Source of the DNA: Streptomyces cellostaticus
GTDB taxonomy: Bacteria > Actinomycetota > Actinomycetes > Streptomycetales > Streptomycetaceae
Length of the DNA stretch: 64,000 nt
Reading direction: 5' to 3'
Assembly (NCBI RefSeq): GCF_001513965.1
Contig: NZ_KQ948023.1
Location: 124,001-188,000 of the forward strand
Part shown: in pieces, positions 9,275 to 17,149 of the stretch
Layout of the letters: every line of letters starts with the position of its first letter
How positions within the stretch are numbered: the stretch's first letter is position 1
The notes under the pieces: model-generated
Databases searched by the model: none
What the model saw: the letters and a program-made list of their open reading frames with translations, nothing else
Told to the model about the DNA's origin: nothing
Position numbers and translations under genes: made by a program

Positions 9275-10717
9275 GTGCCGAACCCCAACGAAGACACTCC
9301 CTCTGCTCTGAGCCAGGCGCAGCAGATCGCGGTGAGCGAGCTGCTGCGGGTGGCGCCCGTCGCCGACGACCTCGCCCGCCGATTCCAGGAGGCCGGGTTC
9401 TCGCTCGCCCTGGTCGGCGGCTCGGTCCGGGACGCGCTGCTCGGCCGGCTCGGGAACGACCTGGACTTCACCACCGACGCGCGGCCCGAGGACGTACTGA
9501 AGATCGTGCGGCCATGGGCGGACGCCCTCTGGGAGGTCGGGATCGCCTTCGGCACGGTCGGCGCGCACAAGGGCGGCTACCAGATCGAGATCACCACCTA
9601 CCGGTCGGAGGCGTACGACCGCACCTCGCGCAAGCCCGAGGTGTCGTACGGCGACTCCATCGAGGAGGATCTGGTCCGGCGTGACTTCACGGTCAACGCG
9701 ATGGCCGTGGCGCTGCCGGAGAAGGAGTTCATCGATCCGCACGGCGGCCTTGAGGACCTCGCGGCCCGGGTACTGCGCACGCCCGGCACACCTGAGGAGT
9801 CGTTCTCGGATGATCCGCTGCGGATGATGCGGGCCGCCCGGTTCGCCGCCCAGCTGGACTTCACGGTCGCCCCCGAGGTCGTCACCGCGATGTCGGAGAT
9901 GGGTGGGCGGATCGAGATCGTCTCGGCCGAGCGGGTCCGGGACGAGCTGAACAAGCTGATCCTCTCCGCTCACCCGCGCAAGGGTCTGGCCCTGCTGGTC
10001 GACACCGGTCTCGCCGACCATGTGCTGCCCGAGCTGCCGGCCCTGCGCCTGGAGCGTGACGAGCACCACCGGCACAAGGACGTCTACGAGCACACGCTGA
10101 TCGTGTTGGAGCAGGCGATCGCCCTGGAGCAGGACGGTCCCGACCTCACCCTGCGTCTGGCGGCGCTGCTGCATGACATCGGCAAGCCGCGCACGCGCCG
10201 CTTCGAGAAGGACGGCCGGGTCTCGTTCCACCACCACGAGGTGGTCGGCGCGAAGATGACCAAGAAGCGCATGACCGCCTTGAAGTACTCCAACGACCTG
10301 GTGAAGGACGTCTCACGGCTGGTCGAACTCCACCTGCGCTTCCACGGATACGGCACCGGGGAGTGGACGGACTCGGCCGTGCGCCGCTACGTCCGTGACG
10401 GGGGCCCGCTTCTGGACCGCCTGCACAAGCTGACGCGTTCCGACTGCACCACGCGGAACAAGCGCAGGGCGGCCGCGCTGTCACGGGCCTACGACGGCCT
10501 GGAGGAGCGCATCGCTCAGCTTCAGGAGAAGGAGGAGCTGGACGCGATCCGCCCCGACCTCGACGGCAACCAGATCATGGAGATCCTGGGCGTCGGACCC
10601 GGACCCGTCATCGGCAAGGCGTACAAGTACATGCTGGAGCTGCGCCTGGAGAACGGCCCGATGGAGTACGACGCGGCGGTGGCGGCCCTCAAGGAGTGGT
10701 GGGCCGAGCAGAGCTGA
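9275..10717 (+). CDS. pcnA: CCA tRNA nucleotidyltransferase / poly(A) polymerase family
   Basis: Class II nucleotidyltransferase of 480 residues. The head domain carries LVGGSVRDALLGR and the catalytic Asp pair in NDLDFTTDA, with RRDFTVNAMA downstream. The C-terminal half contains an HD phosphohydrolase-type domain (LAALLHDIGKPRTRR). In actinobacteria this family adds CCA to tRNA or acts as a poly(A)-type polymerase, and sequence alone does not separate the two. The GTG at 9275 is chosen because homology starts just after it. No ribosome site is visible and TACCCT lies about 10 bases upstream, suggesting a leaderless transcript. It is divergent from the DUF6049-murJ operon. Confidence 0.93.
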   Translation: MPNPNEDTPSALSQAQQIAVSELLRVAPVADDLARRFQEAGFSLALVGGSVRDALLGRLGNDLDFTTDARPEDVLKIVRPWADALWEVGIAFGTVGAHKGGYQIEITTYRSEAYDRTSRKPEVSYGDSIEEDLVRRDFTVNAMAVALPEKEFIDPHGGLEDLAARVLRTPGTPEESFSDDPLRMMRAARFAAQLDFTVAPEVVTAMSEMGGRIEIVSAERVRDELNKLILSAHPRKGLALLVDTGLADHVLPELPALRLERDEHHRHKDVYEHTLIVLEQAIALEQDGPDLTLRLAALLHDIGKPRTRRFEKDGRVSFHHHEVVGAKMTKKRMTALKYSNDLVKDVSRLVELHLRFHGYGTGEWTDSAVRRYVRDGGPLLDRLHKLTRSDCTTRNKRRAAALSRAYDGLEERIAQLQEKEELDAIRPDLDGNQIMEILGVGPGPVIGKAYKYMLELRLENGPMEYDAAVAALKEWWAEQS

Positions 10718-10734
10718 GGCCGTGGGCCGGGTCA

Positions 10735-10750
10735 TGTTTCACGTGAAACA
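10735..10750. other. parS: parS site
   Basis: Exact TGTTTCACGTGAAACA 18 bases after the pcnA stop. It is paired with a second exact site 45 bases to the right, in the gap between convergent pcnA and the MFS gene. Confidence 0.96.
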
Positions 10751-10770
10751 CGAGCCGGCCCGGCGGTACC

Positions 10771-10804
10771 GAGGGGCGATGTTTCACGTGAAACATCGCC
10801 CCTC
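10771..10804. terminator. parS: 34-bp perfect palindrome with parS at its core (10780-10795)
   Basis: The exact parS 16-mer is extended symmetrically by nine bases on each side (arms beginning GAGGGGCGA), giving a 34-bp perfect inverted repeat. It sits between the convergent pcnA and MFS genes, where a bidirectional terminator is expected. The MFS stop codon TGA is formed by the parS sequence itself, the last codons reading Cys-Phe-Thr-stop. The element can therefore serve as ParB site, terminator hairpin and stop codon together. Termination activity is inferred. Confidence 0.8.
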
Positions 10805-12076
10805 TTCCCGTCTCGGCCTCCGCAGGAAGCGCGCCAGAGCCACGGTGACCCCGGCGTAGATCAGAGCGACGAGCATCACCAGCACCGCCGAGCGGCCGTC
10901 CGGTGGCAGCATCAGGGCGGCTACACCGGCGGCGCCGACGAAGGCGACGTTGAAGAGCACGTCGTAGAGGGAGAAGATCCGGCCGCGGAAGCCGTCCTCG
11001 ACGGACGCCTGGACGATCGTGTCCGTGGCGATCTTGGCGCCCTGGGTGATCAGACCCAGAACGAAAGCGGCCACCAGTAGTGGGCCGGTGGCGAAGGGGA
11101 GGCCGAGTGCGGGTTCCAGAAGGGCGGCTGAGCCTGAGCACACCACGATCCAGTGGCCGGGGCCGAGCCGGCCGACCGACCACGGAGTCACCACGGCCGC
11201 CGCGAAGAAGCCCGCGCCGGACGCCGCCAGCGCCAGTCCCAGCAGCCGGAGCCCGTCGGCGGGGCTCGTGGAGAGGGCGTATCGGCACAGCATGAGCAGC
11301 AGGACGAGGAGCGCGCCGTAGCAGAAGCGCATCAGTGTCATCACCGCAAGCGCCCAGGCCGCTTCCCGGCGCCGGGGTGCGGCCAGATGCCGGACGGCGG
11401 CGAGCAGATCGCGTGCGGTGTCGGTGAGCACGGTCCGCAGGTGGGGCCGCGCCGGCTCCCGGTCGGGGCCGAGCAGGGCGGGCGCCATGCTCAGGGAGGC
11501 GAGCGCTGCAGACAAGTAGAGGAAGGCGCCCAGGAGCACCACCGCGGCATCGGAGCCCGACGCCACGAGCCGCACGACGAAAGCAAGGCCACCCCCGGCA
11601 GTCGCGGCGAGTGTGCCGGCCGTAGGGGACAGCGAATTGGCCAGCACCAGACGCTCGGCATCGACCACGCGCGGCAGGGCGGCGGACAGCCCCGCGAGGA
11701 TGAACCGGTTGACGGCCGTGACGCACAGCGCGGAGACGTAGAACAGCCAGTCCGGCACGTGGCTGACCATCAGTGCGGCCGTGCCCGTCGCCAGTAGCGC
11801 CCGCAGCAGATTGCCGTACACGAAGACCTGACGGCGCCGCCAGCGGTCCAGCAGGACGCCCGCGAAGGGGCCGACCAGTGAGTAAGGGAGCAGCAGGACC
11901 GCCATCGCCGAAGCGATCGCCGTGGCCGAGGTCTGTTTCTCTGGGGAGAAGACGACGTACGCGGCGAGCGCGACCTGGTAGACGCCGTCGGCGCCCTGAG
12001 AGAGGAGACGGACGGACAGCAGACGTCGGAAGTCCCGCAGGCGCAGCAGGACGCGCAGGTCACGGACGACGGGCAT
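10784..12076 (-). CDS. MFS transporter
   Basis: Major facilitator protein of 430 residues with about 12 hydrophobic segments and the MFS loop signature GVLLDRWRRRQVF between TM2 and TM3. The ATG at 12076 is chosen over a GTG at 12091 because GAGG lies nine bases upstream. The substrate is unknown. The closest general type is the drug-efflux-like subfamily (inference). Its stop codon lies inside a parS site, so the C-terminal residues CFT are dictated by the ParB-binding sequence. It follows the inositol phosphate synthase gene on the same strand but is separated from it by a strong hairpin. Confidence 0.85.
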   Translation of the reverse strand: MPVVRDLRVLLRLRDFRRLLSVRLLSQGADGVYQVALAAYVVFSPEKQTSATAIASAMAVLLLPYSLVGPFAGVLLDRWRRRQVFVYGNLLRALLATGTAALMVSHVPDWLFYVSALCVTAVNRFILAGLSAALPRVVDAERLVLANSLSPTAGTLAATAGGGLAFVVRLVASGSDAAVVLLGAFLYLSAALASLSMAPALLGPDREPARPHLRTVLTDTARDLLAAVRHLAAPRRREAAWALAVMTLMRFCYGALLVLLLMLCRYALSTSPADGLRLLGLALAASGAGFFAAAVVTPWSVGRLGPGHWIVVCSGSAALLEPALGLPFATGPLLVAAFVLGLITQGAKIATDTIVQASVEDGFRGRIFSLYDVLFNVAFVGAAGVAALMLPPDGRSAVLVMLVALIYAGVTVALARFLRRPRREEGRCFT

Positions 12077-12098
12077 GGGGCACAGCCTCACACATGCA

Positions 12099-12130
12099 GA
12101 GGGTCCCCGGGCCGTAACCCGGGGACCCTC
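12099..12130 (-). terminator. Terminator of ino1
   Basis: A perfect 13-bp stem (12099-12111 with 12118-12130, GAGGGTCCCCGGG) closes a six-base loop. It lies 57 bases downstream of the inositol phosphate synthase stop and before the MFS gene. There is no T-tract, as is usual in Streptomyces. Confidence 0.8.
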
Positions 12131-12186
12131 ACAGCCCTGGCAGGAGCGTTCTCTTCGGCGTGTTCAGCGCACCCCGTTGTGTCGAG

Positions 12187-13269
12187 CTAGCGCTCGACCT
12201 CACCGCGGATGAACTTCTCGACGTTCTCGCGGGCCTCGTCGTCGAAGTACTGGACCGGCGGGGACTTCATGAAGTAGCTCGACGCCGACAGGATCGGGCC
12301 GCCGATGCCGCGGTCCTTGGCGATCTTCGCGGCGCGCAGGGCGTCGATGATGATGCCGGCCGAGTTCGGGGAGTCCCAGACCTCGAGCTTGTACTCCAGG
12401 TTCAGCGGGACGTCGCCGAAGGCGCGGCCCTCGAGGCGGACGTACGCCCACTTGCGGTCGTCCAGCCAGGCGACGTAGTCGGACGGGCCGATGTGGACGT
12501 TCTTCTCGCCGAGGTCCCGGTCGGGGATCTGGGAGGTGACGGCCTGCGTCTTGGAGATCTTCTTGGACTCCAGGCGGTCACGCTCGAGCATGTTCTTGAA
12601 GTCCATGTTGCCGCCGACGTTCAGCTGCATCGTGCGCTCCAGGCGCACACCACGGTCCTCGAACAGCTTCGCCATGACGCGGTGCGTGATGGTGGCGCCG
12701 ACCTGGGACTTGATGTCGTCACCGACGATCGGGACGCCCGCCTCGGTGAACTTGTCCGCCCACTCCTTGGTGCCGGCGATGAAGACCGGAAGGGCGTTGA
12801 CGAAGGCGACCTTGGCGTCGATGGCGCACTGGGCGTAGAACTTCGCCGCGTCCTCGGAACCGACGGGCAGGTAGCAGACGAGCACGTCGACCTGCTTGTC
12901 CTTGAGGACCTGGACGACGTCGACCGGCTCCTCGGCGGACTCCTCGATGGTGAGGCGGTAGTACTTGCCGAGGCCGTCGAGGGTGTGGCCGCGCTGGACC
13001 GTGACGCCGGTGTTCGGAACGTCGGTGATCTTGATGGTGTTGTTCTCGGAGGCGCCGATCGCGTCCGCGAGGTCGAGGCCGACCTTCTTGGCGTCCACGT
13101 CGAAGGCGGCGACGAACTCGACGTCACCGACGTGGTAGTCGCCGAACTGCACGTGCATCAGGCCGGGGACCTTCGACGCCGGGTCGGCGTCCTTGTAGTA
13201 CTCGACTCCCTGCACCAGCGACGCGGCGCAGTTGCCCACGCCGACGATGGCTACGCGAACCGAACCCAT
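12187..13269 (-). CDS. ino1: Inositol-3-phosphate synthase
   Basis: NAD-dependent enzyme converting glucose 6-phosphate to myo-inositol 3-phosphate, the entry to mycothiol and phosphatidylinositol in actinobacteria. The protein has 360 residues with an N-terminal Rossmann motif VAIVGVGNCAASLVQG, the family block NALPVFIAG, and GGNMDFKNML in the catalytic domain. It starts 43 bases downstream of the PadR regulator and is probably co-transcribed with it, so the PadR operator at 14036 should control both. A strong hairpin terminator follows the stop. Confidence 0.95.
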   Translation of the reverse strand: MGSVRVAIVGVGNCAASLVQGVEYYKDADPASKVPGLMHVQFGDYHVGDVEFVAAFDVDAKKVGLDLADAIGASENNTIKITDVPNTGVTVQRGHTLDGLGKYYRLTIEESAEEPVDVVQVLKDKQVDVLVCYLPVGSEDAAKFYAQCAIDAKVAFVNALPVFIAGTKEWADKFTEAGVPIVGDDIKSQVGATITHRVMAKLFEDRGVRLERTMQLNVGGNMDFKNMLERDRLESKKISKTQAVTSQIPDRDLGEKNVHIGPSDYVAWLDDRKWAYVRLEGRAFGDVPLNLEYKLEVWDSPNSAGIIIDALRAAKIAKDRGIGGPILSASSYFMKSPPVQYFDDEARENVEKFIRGEVER

Positions 13270-13312
13270 TCCGGTTGCTCCCTGTGTGTACGAGTGAGGC
13301 CCTGAGTGAGTC

Positions 13313-13996
13313 TCACGTGGCGGTGTCGCCGGGCGTATCCGTCCGGGGGGTGTCCCCGGGACGGGGCAGGCCGCCCGTCGCTCCAGATGTGGTGTCCTGC
13401 TGAGCGGACCCCCCGGATGCGGTACCCCTCAGGTCCCGACCGGCCCGCTCGCTCTCGATGAGCTCGTTCAGCCAGCGCACTTCGCGCTCCACGGACTCCA
13501 TCCCGTGGCGCTGGAGCTCAAGCGTGTAGTCGTCGAGGCGCTCCCGGGTGCGCACCAGGGAGGCGCGCATCTTCTCCAGGCGCTCCTCCAGACGGCTGCG
13601 CCGGCCCTCCAGCACGCGCATGCGCACATCGCGCGACGTCTGCCCGAAGAAGGCGAACCGTGCGGCGAAGTGCTCGTCCTCGTACGCGTCGGGACCGGTC
13701 TGGGAAAGAAGCTCCTCAAAATGCTCCTTACCTTCCGCCGTCAACCGGTAGACGATTTTCGCGCGGCGTCCGGCGAGGGGAGCGGCGAGGGCGTCCTCAT
13801 GGGTGTTGCCCGGTTCCTCGATCAACCAGCCGTTGGTGACCAGCGTCTTGAGGCAGGGGTACAGGGTTCCGTAGCTGAACGCCCGGAACACACCCAGTGA
13901 CGTGTTGAGTCGTTTGCGCAGCTCATAGCCGTGCATCGGGGACTCGCGCAGCAGCCCGAGTACGGCGAACTCAAGAATGCCGGAACGTCGACTCAT
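13313..13996 (-). CDS. PadR-family transcriptional regulator
   Basis: A 227-residue repressor-type protein. The N-terminal winged helix is typical PadR (ILEFAVLGLLRESPMHGYEL, then GTLYPCLKTL). The C-terminal half is a coiled-coil dimerisation region rich in Arg/Glu (about residues 120-180), ending in a Gly/Thr-rich tail. The ATG at 13996 follows a strong GAGGAGG site, so longer forms can be rejected. It sits upstream of ino1 and downstream of a perfect palindrome, suggesting autoregulation and control of inositol synthesis (inference). Confidence 0.92.
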   Translation of the reverse strand: MSRRSGILEFAVLGLLRESPMHGYELRKRLNTSLGVFRAFSYGTLYPCLKTLVTNGWLIEEPGNTHEDALAAPLAGRRAKIVYRLTAEGKEHFEELLSQTGPDAYEDEHFAARFAFFGQTSRDVRMRVLEGRRSRLEERLEKMRASLVRTRERLDDYTLELQRHGMESVEREVRWLNELIESERAGRDLRGTASGGSAQQDTTSGATGGLPRPGDTPRTDTPGDTAT

Positions 13997-14035
13997 GGTC
14001 GCCTCCTCTCGGTCTGCAGCGTCTTTATCTCGCTC

Positions 14036-14058
14036 TGATGTATCGACTCGATACATCA
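14036..14058. promoter_or_regulatory. PadR operator: 23-bp perfect palindrome
   Basis: A perfect inverted repeat of 11+1+11 bases centred on 14047. Its inner part reads ATGTATCGA-C-TCGATACAT. PadR regulators typically bind ATGTAT/ATACAT-type palindromes. It lies 39 bases upstream of the PadR start codon, in the promoter position for the PadR-ino1 unit. Confidence 0.85.
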
Positions 14059-14359
14059 CGACGATAGAACGGCCTTCCGTATGCGACAAGGGGGAGGACG
14101 GTGAACGGGATCACATCACTGATTCGTGGGAGGCGAGTTGCCTGTTTTGGGGTGAACTTTGAGACTCGGCGGGTTTTGGTGGTGCGTAGTCTGTGCGGCA
14201 TGCACACCACCGGGAACCAAGTGACGCCTGGGGGGCGTCCTCGTCCCCGGTGCAGTACGGGTGAATGCGGAACCGACCACATCCGTACTTCGGGGGGACC
14301 GGAAACCAGCCGCCGTTCCAGGCGCGCACGGGTGCGCCTGCCCGAGGAGTAATCGTTCG
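14059..14359. promoter_or_regulatory. Divergent promoter gap between PadR and PBP
   Basis: A 301-base non-coding gap holding the upstream regions of the PadR-ino1 unit and the PBP gene. Apart from the neighbouring PadR palindrome I see no clear operator or RNA element. Several open frames cross it, but none has a ribosome site or recognisable product. Confidence 0.5.
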
Positions 14360-17020
14360 ATGAGCGAGCACCGTCGCAAACCGCCGCAGCCGCAGGAAGG
14401 CGGACGTGCCGCGGCCCGACGCGGCCAGTCCGGCTCGTCCTCCGGCCGCCGTGCGGCACCGCGAGGCGCCACCGGGTCTTCTGCCGACTCCTATGGTTCC
14501 AGTTCCCATGGGTCGGACTCGTACGGCTCGGGGGGTGAAGAGCGTCCCTACGGCGGCCGTGCCGAGGCCCGCCGGGCGGCGCAGAGAGGCAGCAGCCGAC
14601 GCCGGGCTGCCGACAACACAGGTCCGGGCGGCCGGCGCGGCGGCCCGGGCGGACCGACCGGGCCCGGGCGCGGCCGAGGCCGCGCGGCGGCCGAGCCCGG
14701 CAAGAAGCGGTTCATCGACTACCCCCGGGTGGGCAGGTACGGCTGGCGCCGCTGGGTGCCTTCCTGGAAGCTCGTGACCGGGCTGTTCGTCGGCTTCGTC
14801 GGCACTCTGGTCGCGATGGTCGGTATCGGCTTCGCGATGGTCCAGATCCCCAGCGAGAACATTGCTGCCAAGTCGCAGAACAACGTCTACTACTGGGCCG
14901 ACAAGAGTCAGATGGTGGCCACCGGCACCGGCGTGAACCGCCAGAACGTCACCATCGACAAGATCCCCGAGGCCATGCAGTGGGCGGTGATCTCGGCAGA
15001 GAACAAGAGCTTCTACAAGGACTCGGGCGTCGACCCCATGGGTATCGCACGAGCCCTGGCCAACATGGCGCGAGGCGGTCAGACGCAGGGTGGTTCGACC
15101 ATCACCCAGCAGTTCGTCAAGAACACGTACCTCAGCCAGGACCAGACCGTCACCCGTAAGTTCAAGGAGATGTTCATCTCCATCAAGGTGGGGACGAAGC
15201 TCAAGAAGCCCCAGATCCTCCAGGGCTACCTCAACACCTCGTACTACGGCCGCGGCGCCTACGGCATCCAGGCTGCCGCGCAGACCTACTACGGCAAGGA
15301 CGCGGTCAACCTCAAGCCGAGTGAGTGCGCCTTCCTCGCGGCGCTGCTGAAGGGCCCGACGTACTACGACCCGGCCGGCAACCCGGACCTCGACAAGGCG
15401 GCGAGCCAGGCGGCCAACACCCAGCGGTCCAAAGAGCGCTGGCGCTGGATCCTCGGCGAGATGCACAAGGACAAGCACCTCACTGACGAGCAGTACCAGG
15501 AAGCCCTCGCGAAGTACCCCTATCCCCAGGGCCGCAAGGCGACCAAGGGCATGACCGGCCAGATCAGCTACCTGGCCGACACGGCGAAGAAGTACGTCCT
15601 GAATCACTCCAACATCACGGAGGCGGATTTCGACAGGGGCGGCTACCAGATCTACACGACCTTCAAGAAGGACAAGGTCAACGCCCTGAGCGCGGCCGTG
15701 AAGAAGGTCCAGAAGGAGCGGCTCGACCCGAAGCACCGCAGCCTGGACAAGTACGTCCAGTTCGGTGCGGCGTCCGTAGTGCCCAGAGACGGTGCGATCG
15801 TCGCTCTCTACGGCGGTGACGGGTACGAGAACGGCCACTTCACCAACAACGCCGACACCTCCGGCGTCCCCGTCGGTTCGACGTGGAAGCCGTTCGTACT
15901 GGCCGCGGCCATGGAGTATGGCACGTCCAAACAGCCCGGCACGCCGGTCTCACCGCTGAGCAAGTACAACGGCAACGACCATCTCAAGGTCGTGAAGCCG
16001 GACGGGTCGTACTACCTCAACAAGGACAACTCGTACTTCTTCCAGAACAACGAGAGCCCTCACAAGTGGGGGTACATCACCCTGCGCAAGGCGATGGAGC
16101 AGTCCATCAACACGCCGTTCGTTCAGCTCGGCGTGGATGTCGGGATGACGCACGTGCGGGACGTCGCCAAATCGGCCGGCATTCTCAACCAGAGCATGTC
16201 GCAGGACCTCAACCCGTCGTTCGCCATCGGTACGTCCACTCCCAGCGCGATCCGCATGGCCGATGCCTACGCGACGTTCGCCGCGTCCGGTAACCAGGCG
16301 GATCCGTACTCGGTGACCGCCCTCAAGAAGGATGGCCAGGACCAGCCCGGCTTCGACAAGCCCAAGGTCAAGCAGGCCATGGACGCGGACGTCGCCAACA
16401 ACGTCACGGATGTCCTCCAGAACGTCATCCAGAACGGTACGGGTACGAATGCCAAGGCCCTGGGCCGTACAGCGGCGGGTAAGACCGGTACCACCGACAA
16501 GAACAAGTCGGCCTGGTTCGTCGGCTACACCCAGCAGTTGTCGACCTCGGTGGCGATGTTCCGCGAGAACCCCAAGGACCACGAGCTGCTCTCCATGAAC
16601 GGCACGGCGGGCAAGGACTCCATCCACGGTGGTGACATCCCGACGCTCGTGTGGACCGAGTACATGAAGGCTGCGCTGAAGAACGCGAACGACCCCGGCT
16701 TCCCGGAGGCCACCAAGATCGGCGAGGTCCAGGACGAGGCGGGTGCGCCTTCCCCGACCCCCTCGGTCACCATCACGCCGAGCGAGACGCCGAGCGACTC
16801 GCCGAGCCCGACGCCCAGCGAGACGGCCACGTCCCCGTCTCCGTCCCCGAGTGATTCCTGCCAGTTCGGCTGGGGCAACAACTGCAACGCCACCGGAGGC
16901 ACAGGGAACGGTGGCACGGACGGAGGAACGACGCCCACGCCGACAGCCACCGATACGACCGGCACCGGCAACAGTAGAGGCAATGGCAACGGAGGCATCT
17001 TTGCAGGTCAGAACGGCTAG
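14360..17020 (+). CDS. Class A penicillin-binding protein (transglycosylase/transpeptidase)
   Basis: Bifunctional peptidoglycan synthase of 886 residues. It has a cytoplasmic Gly/Arg/Ser-rich N-terminus, one membrane anchor near residues 135-160, and a GT51 transglycosylase with the catalytic Glu in AENKSFYKDSGVD (~213) and GGSTITQQ (~244). The transpeptidase has SxxK as STWK (~506) and KTGTT (~708). The tail from about residue 795 is a Ser/Thr/Pro repeat and then Gly/Thr-rich, with two Cys within DSCQFGWGNNC that could form a disulphide. The ATG has GAGGAG ten bases upstream. It is divergent from PadR. Confidence 0.95.
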   Translation: MSEHRRKPPQPQEGGRAAARRGQSGSSSGRRAAPRGATGSSADSYGSSSHGSDSYGSGGEERPYGGRAEARRAAQRGSSRRRAADNTGPGGRRGGPGGPTGPGRGRGRAAAEPGKKRFIDYPRVGRYGWRRWVPSWKLVTGLFVGFVGTLVAMVGIGFAMVQIPSENIAAKSQNNVYYWADKSQMVATGTGVNRQNVTIDKIPEAMQWAVISAENKSFYKDSGVDPMGIARALANMARGGQTQGGSTITQQFVKNTYLSQDQTVTRKFKEMFISIKVGTKLKKPQILQGYLNTSYYGRGAYGIQAAAQTYYGKDAVNLKPSECAFLAALLKGPTYYDPAGNPDLDKAASQAANTQRSKERWRWILGEMHKDKHLTDEQYQEALAKYPYPQGRKATKGMTGQISYLADTAKKYVLNHSNITEADFDRGGYQIYTTFKKDKVNALSAAVKKVQKERLDPKHRSLDKYVQFGAASVVPRDGAIVALYGGDGYENGHFTNNADTSGVPVGSTWKPFVLAAAMEYGTSKQPGTPVSPLSKYNGNDHLKVVKPDGSYYLNKDNSYFFQNNESPHKWGYITLRKAMEQSINTPFVQLGVDVGMTHVRDVAKSAGILNQSMSQDLNPSFAIGTSTPSAIRMADAYATFAASGNQADPYSVTALKKDGQDQPGFDKPKVKQAMDADVANNVTDVLQNVIQNGTGTNAKALGRTAAGKTGTTDKNKSAWFVGYTQQLSTSVAMFRENPKDHELLSMNGTAGKDSIHGGDIPTLVWTEYMKAALKNANDPGFPEATKIGEVQDEAGAPSPTPSVTITPSETPSDSPSPTPSETATSPSPSPSDSCQFGWGNNCNATGGTGNGGTDGGTTPTPTATDTTGTGNSRGNGNGGIFAGQNG

Positions 17021-17063
17021 CAAGGCGACCTGACCGGTTGGTGGTCATATCGACCGCCAAGGC

Positions 17064-17079
17064 TGTTTCACGTGAAACA
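17064..17079. other. parS: parS site
   Basis: Exact TGTTTCACGTGAAACA between the PBP stop and the PBP terminator hairpin, two bases before its stem. Confidence 0.96.
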
Positions 17080-17080
17080 T

Positions 17081-17111
17081 GGGCCGCCGCACCCGCGAGG
17101 TGCGGCGGCCC
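17081..17111 (+). terminator. Terminator of the PBP gene
   Basis: A perfect 12-bp GC-rich stem (17081-17092 with 17100-17111, GGGCCGCCGCAC) with a seven-base loop, directly after a parS site and before the next start codon. Confidence 0.75.
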
Positions 17112-17149
17112 TCGGCGTATTCCTAGACAGGTACGGCAGGATGTGGCCC

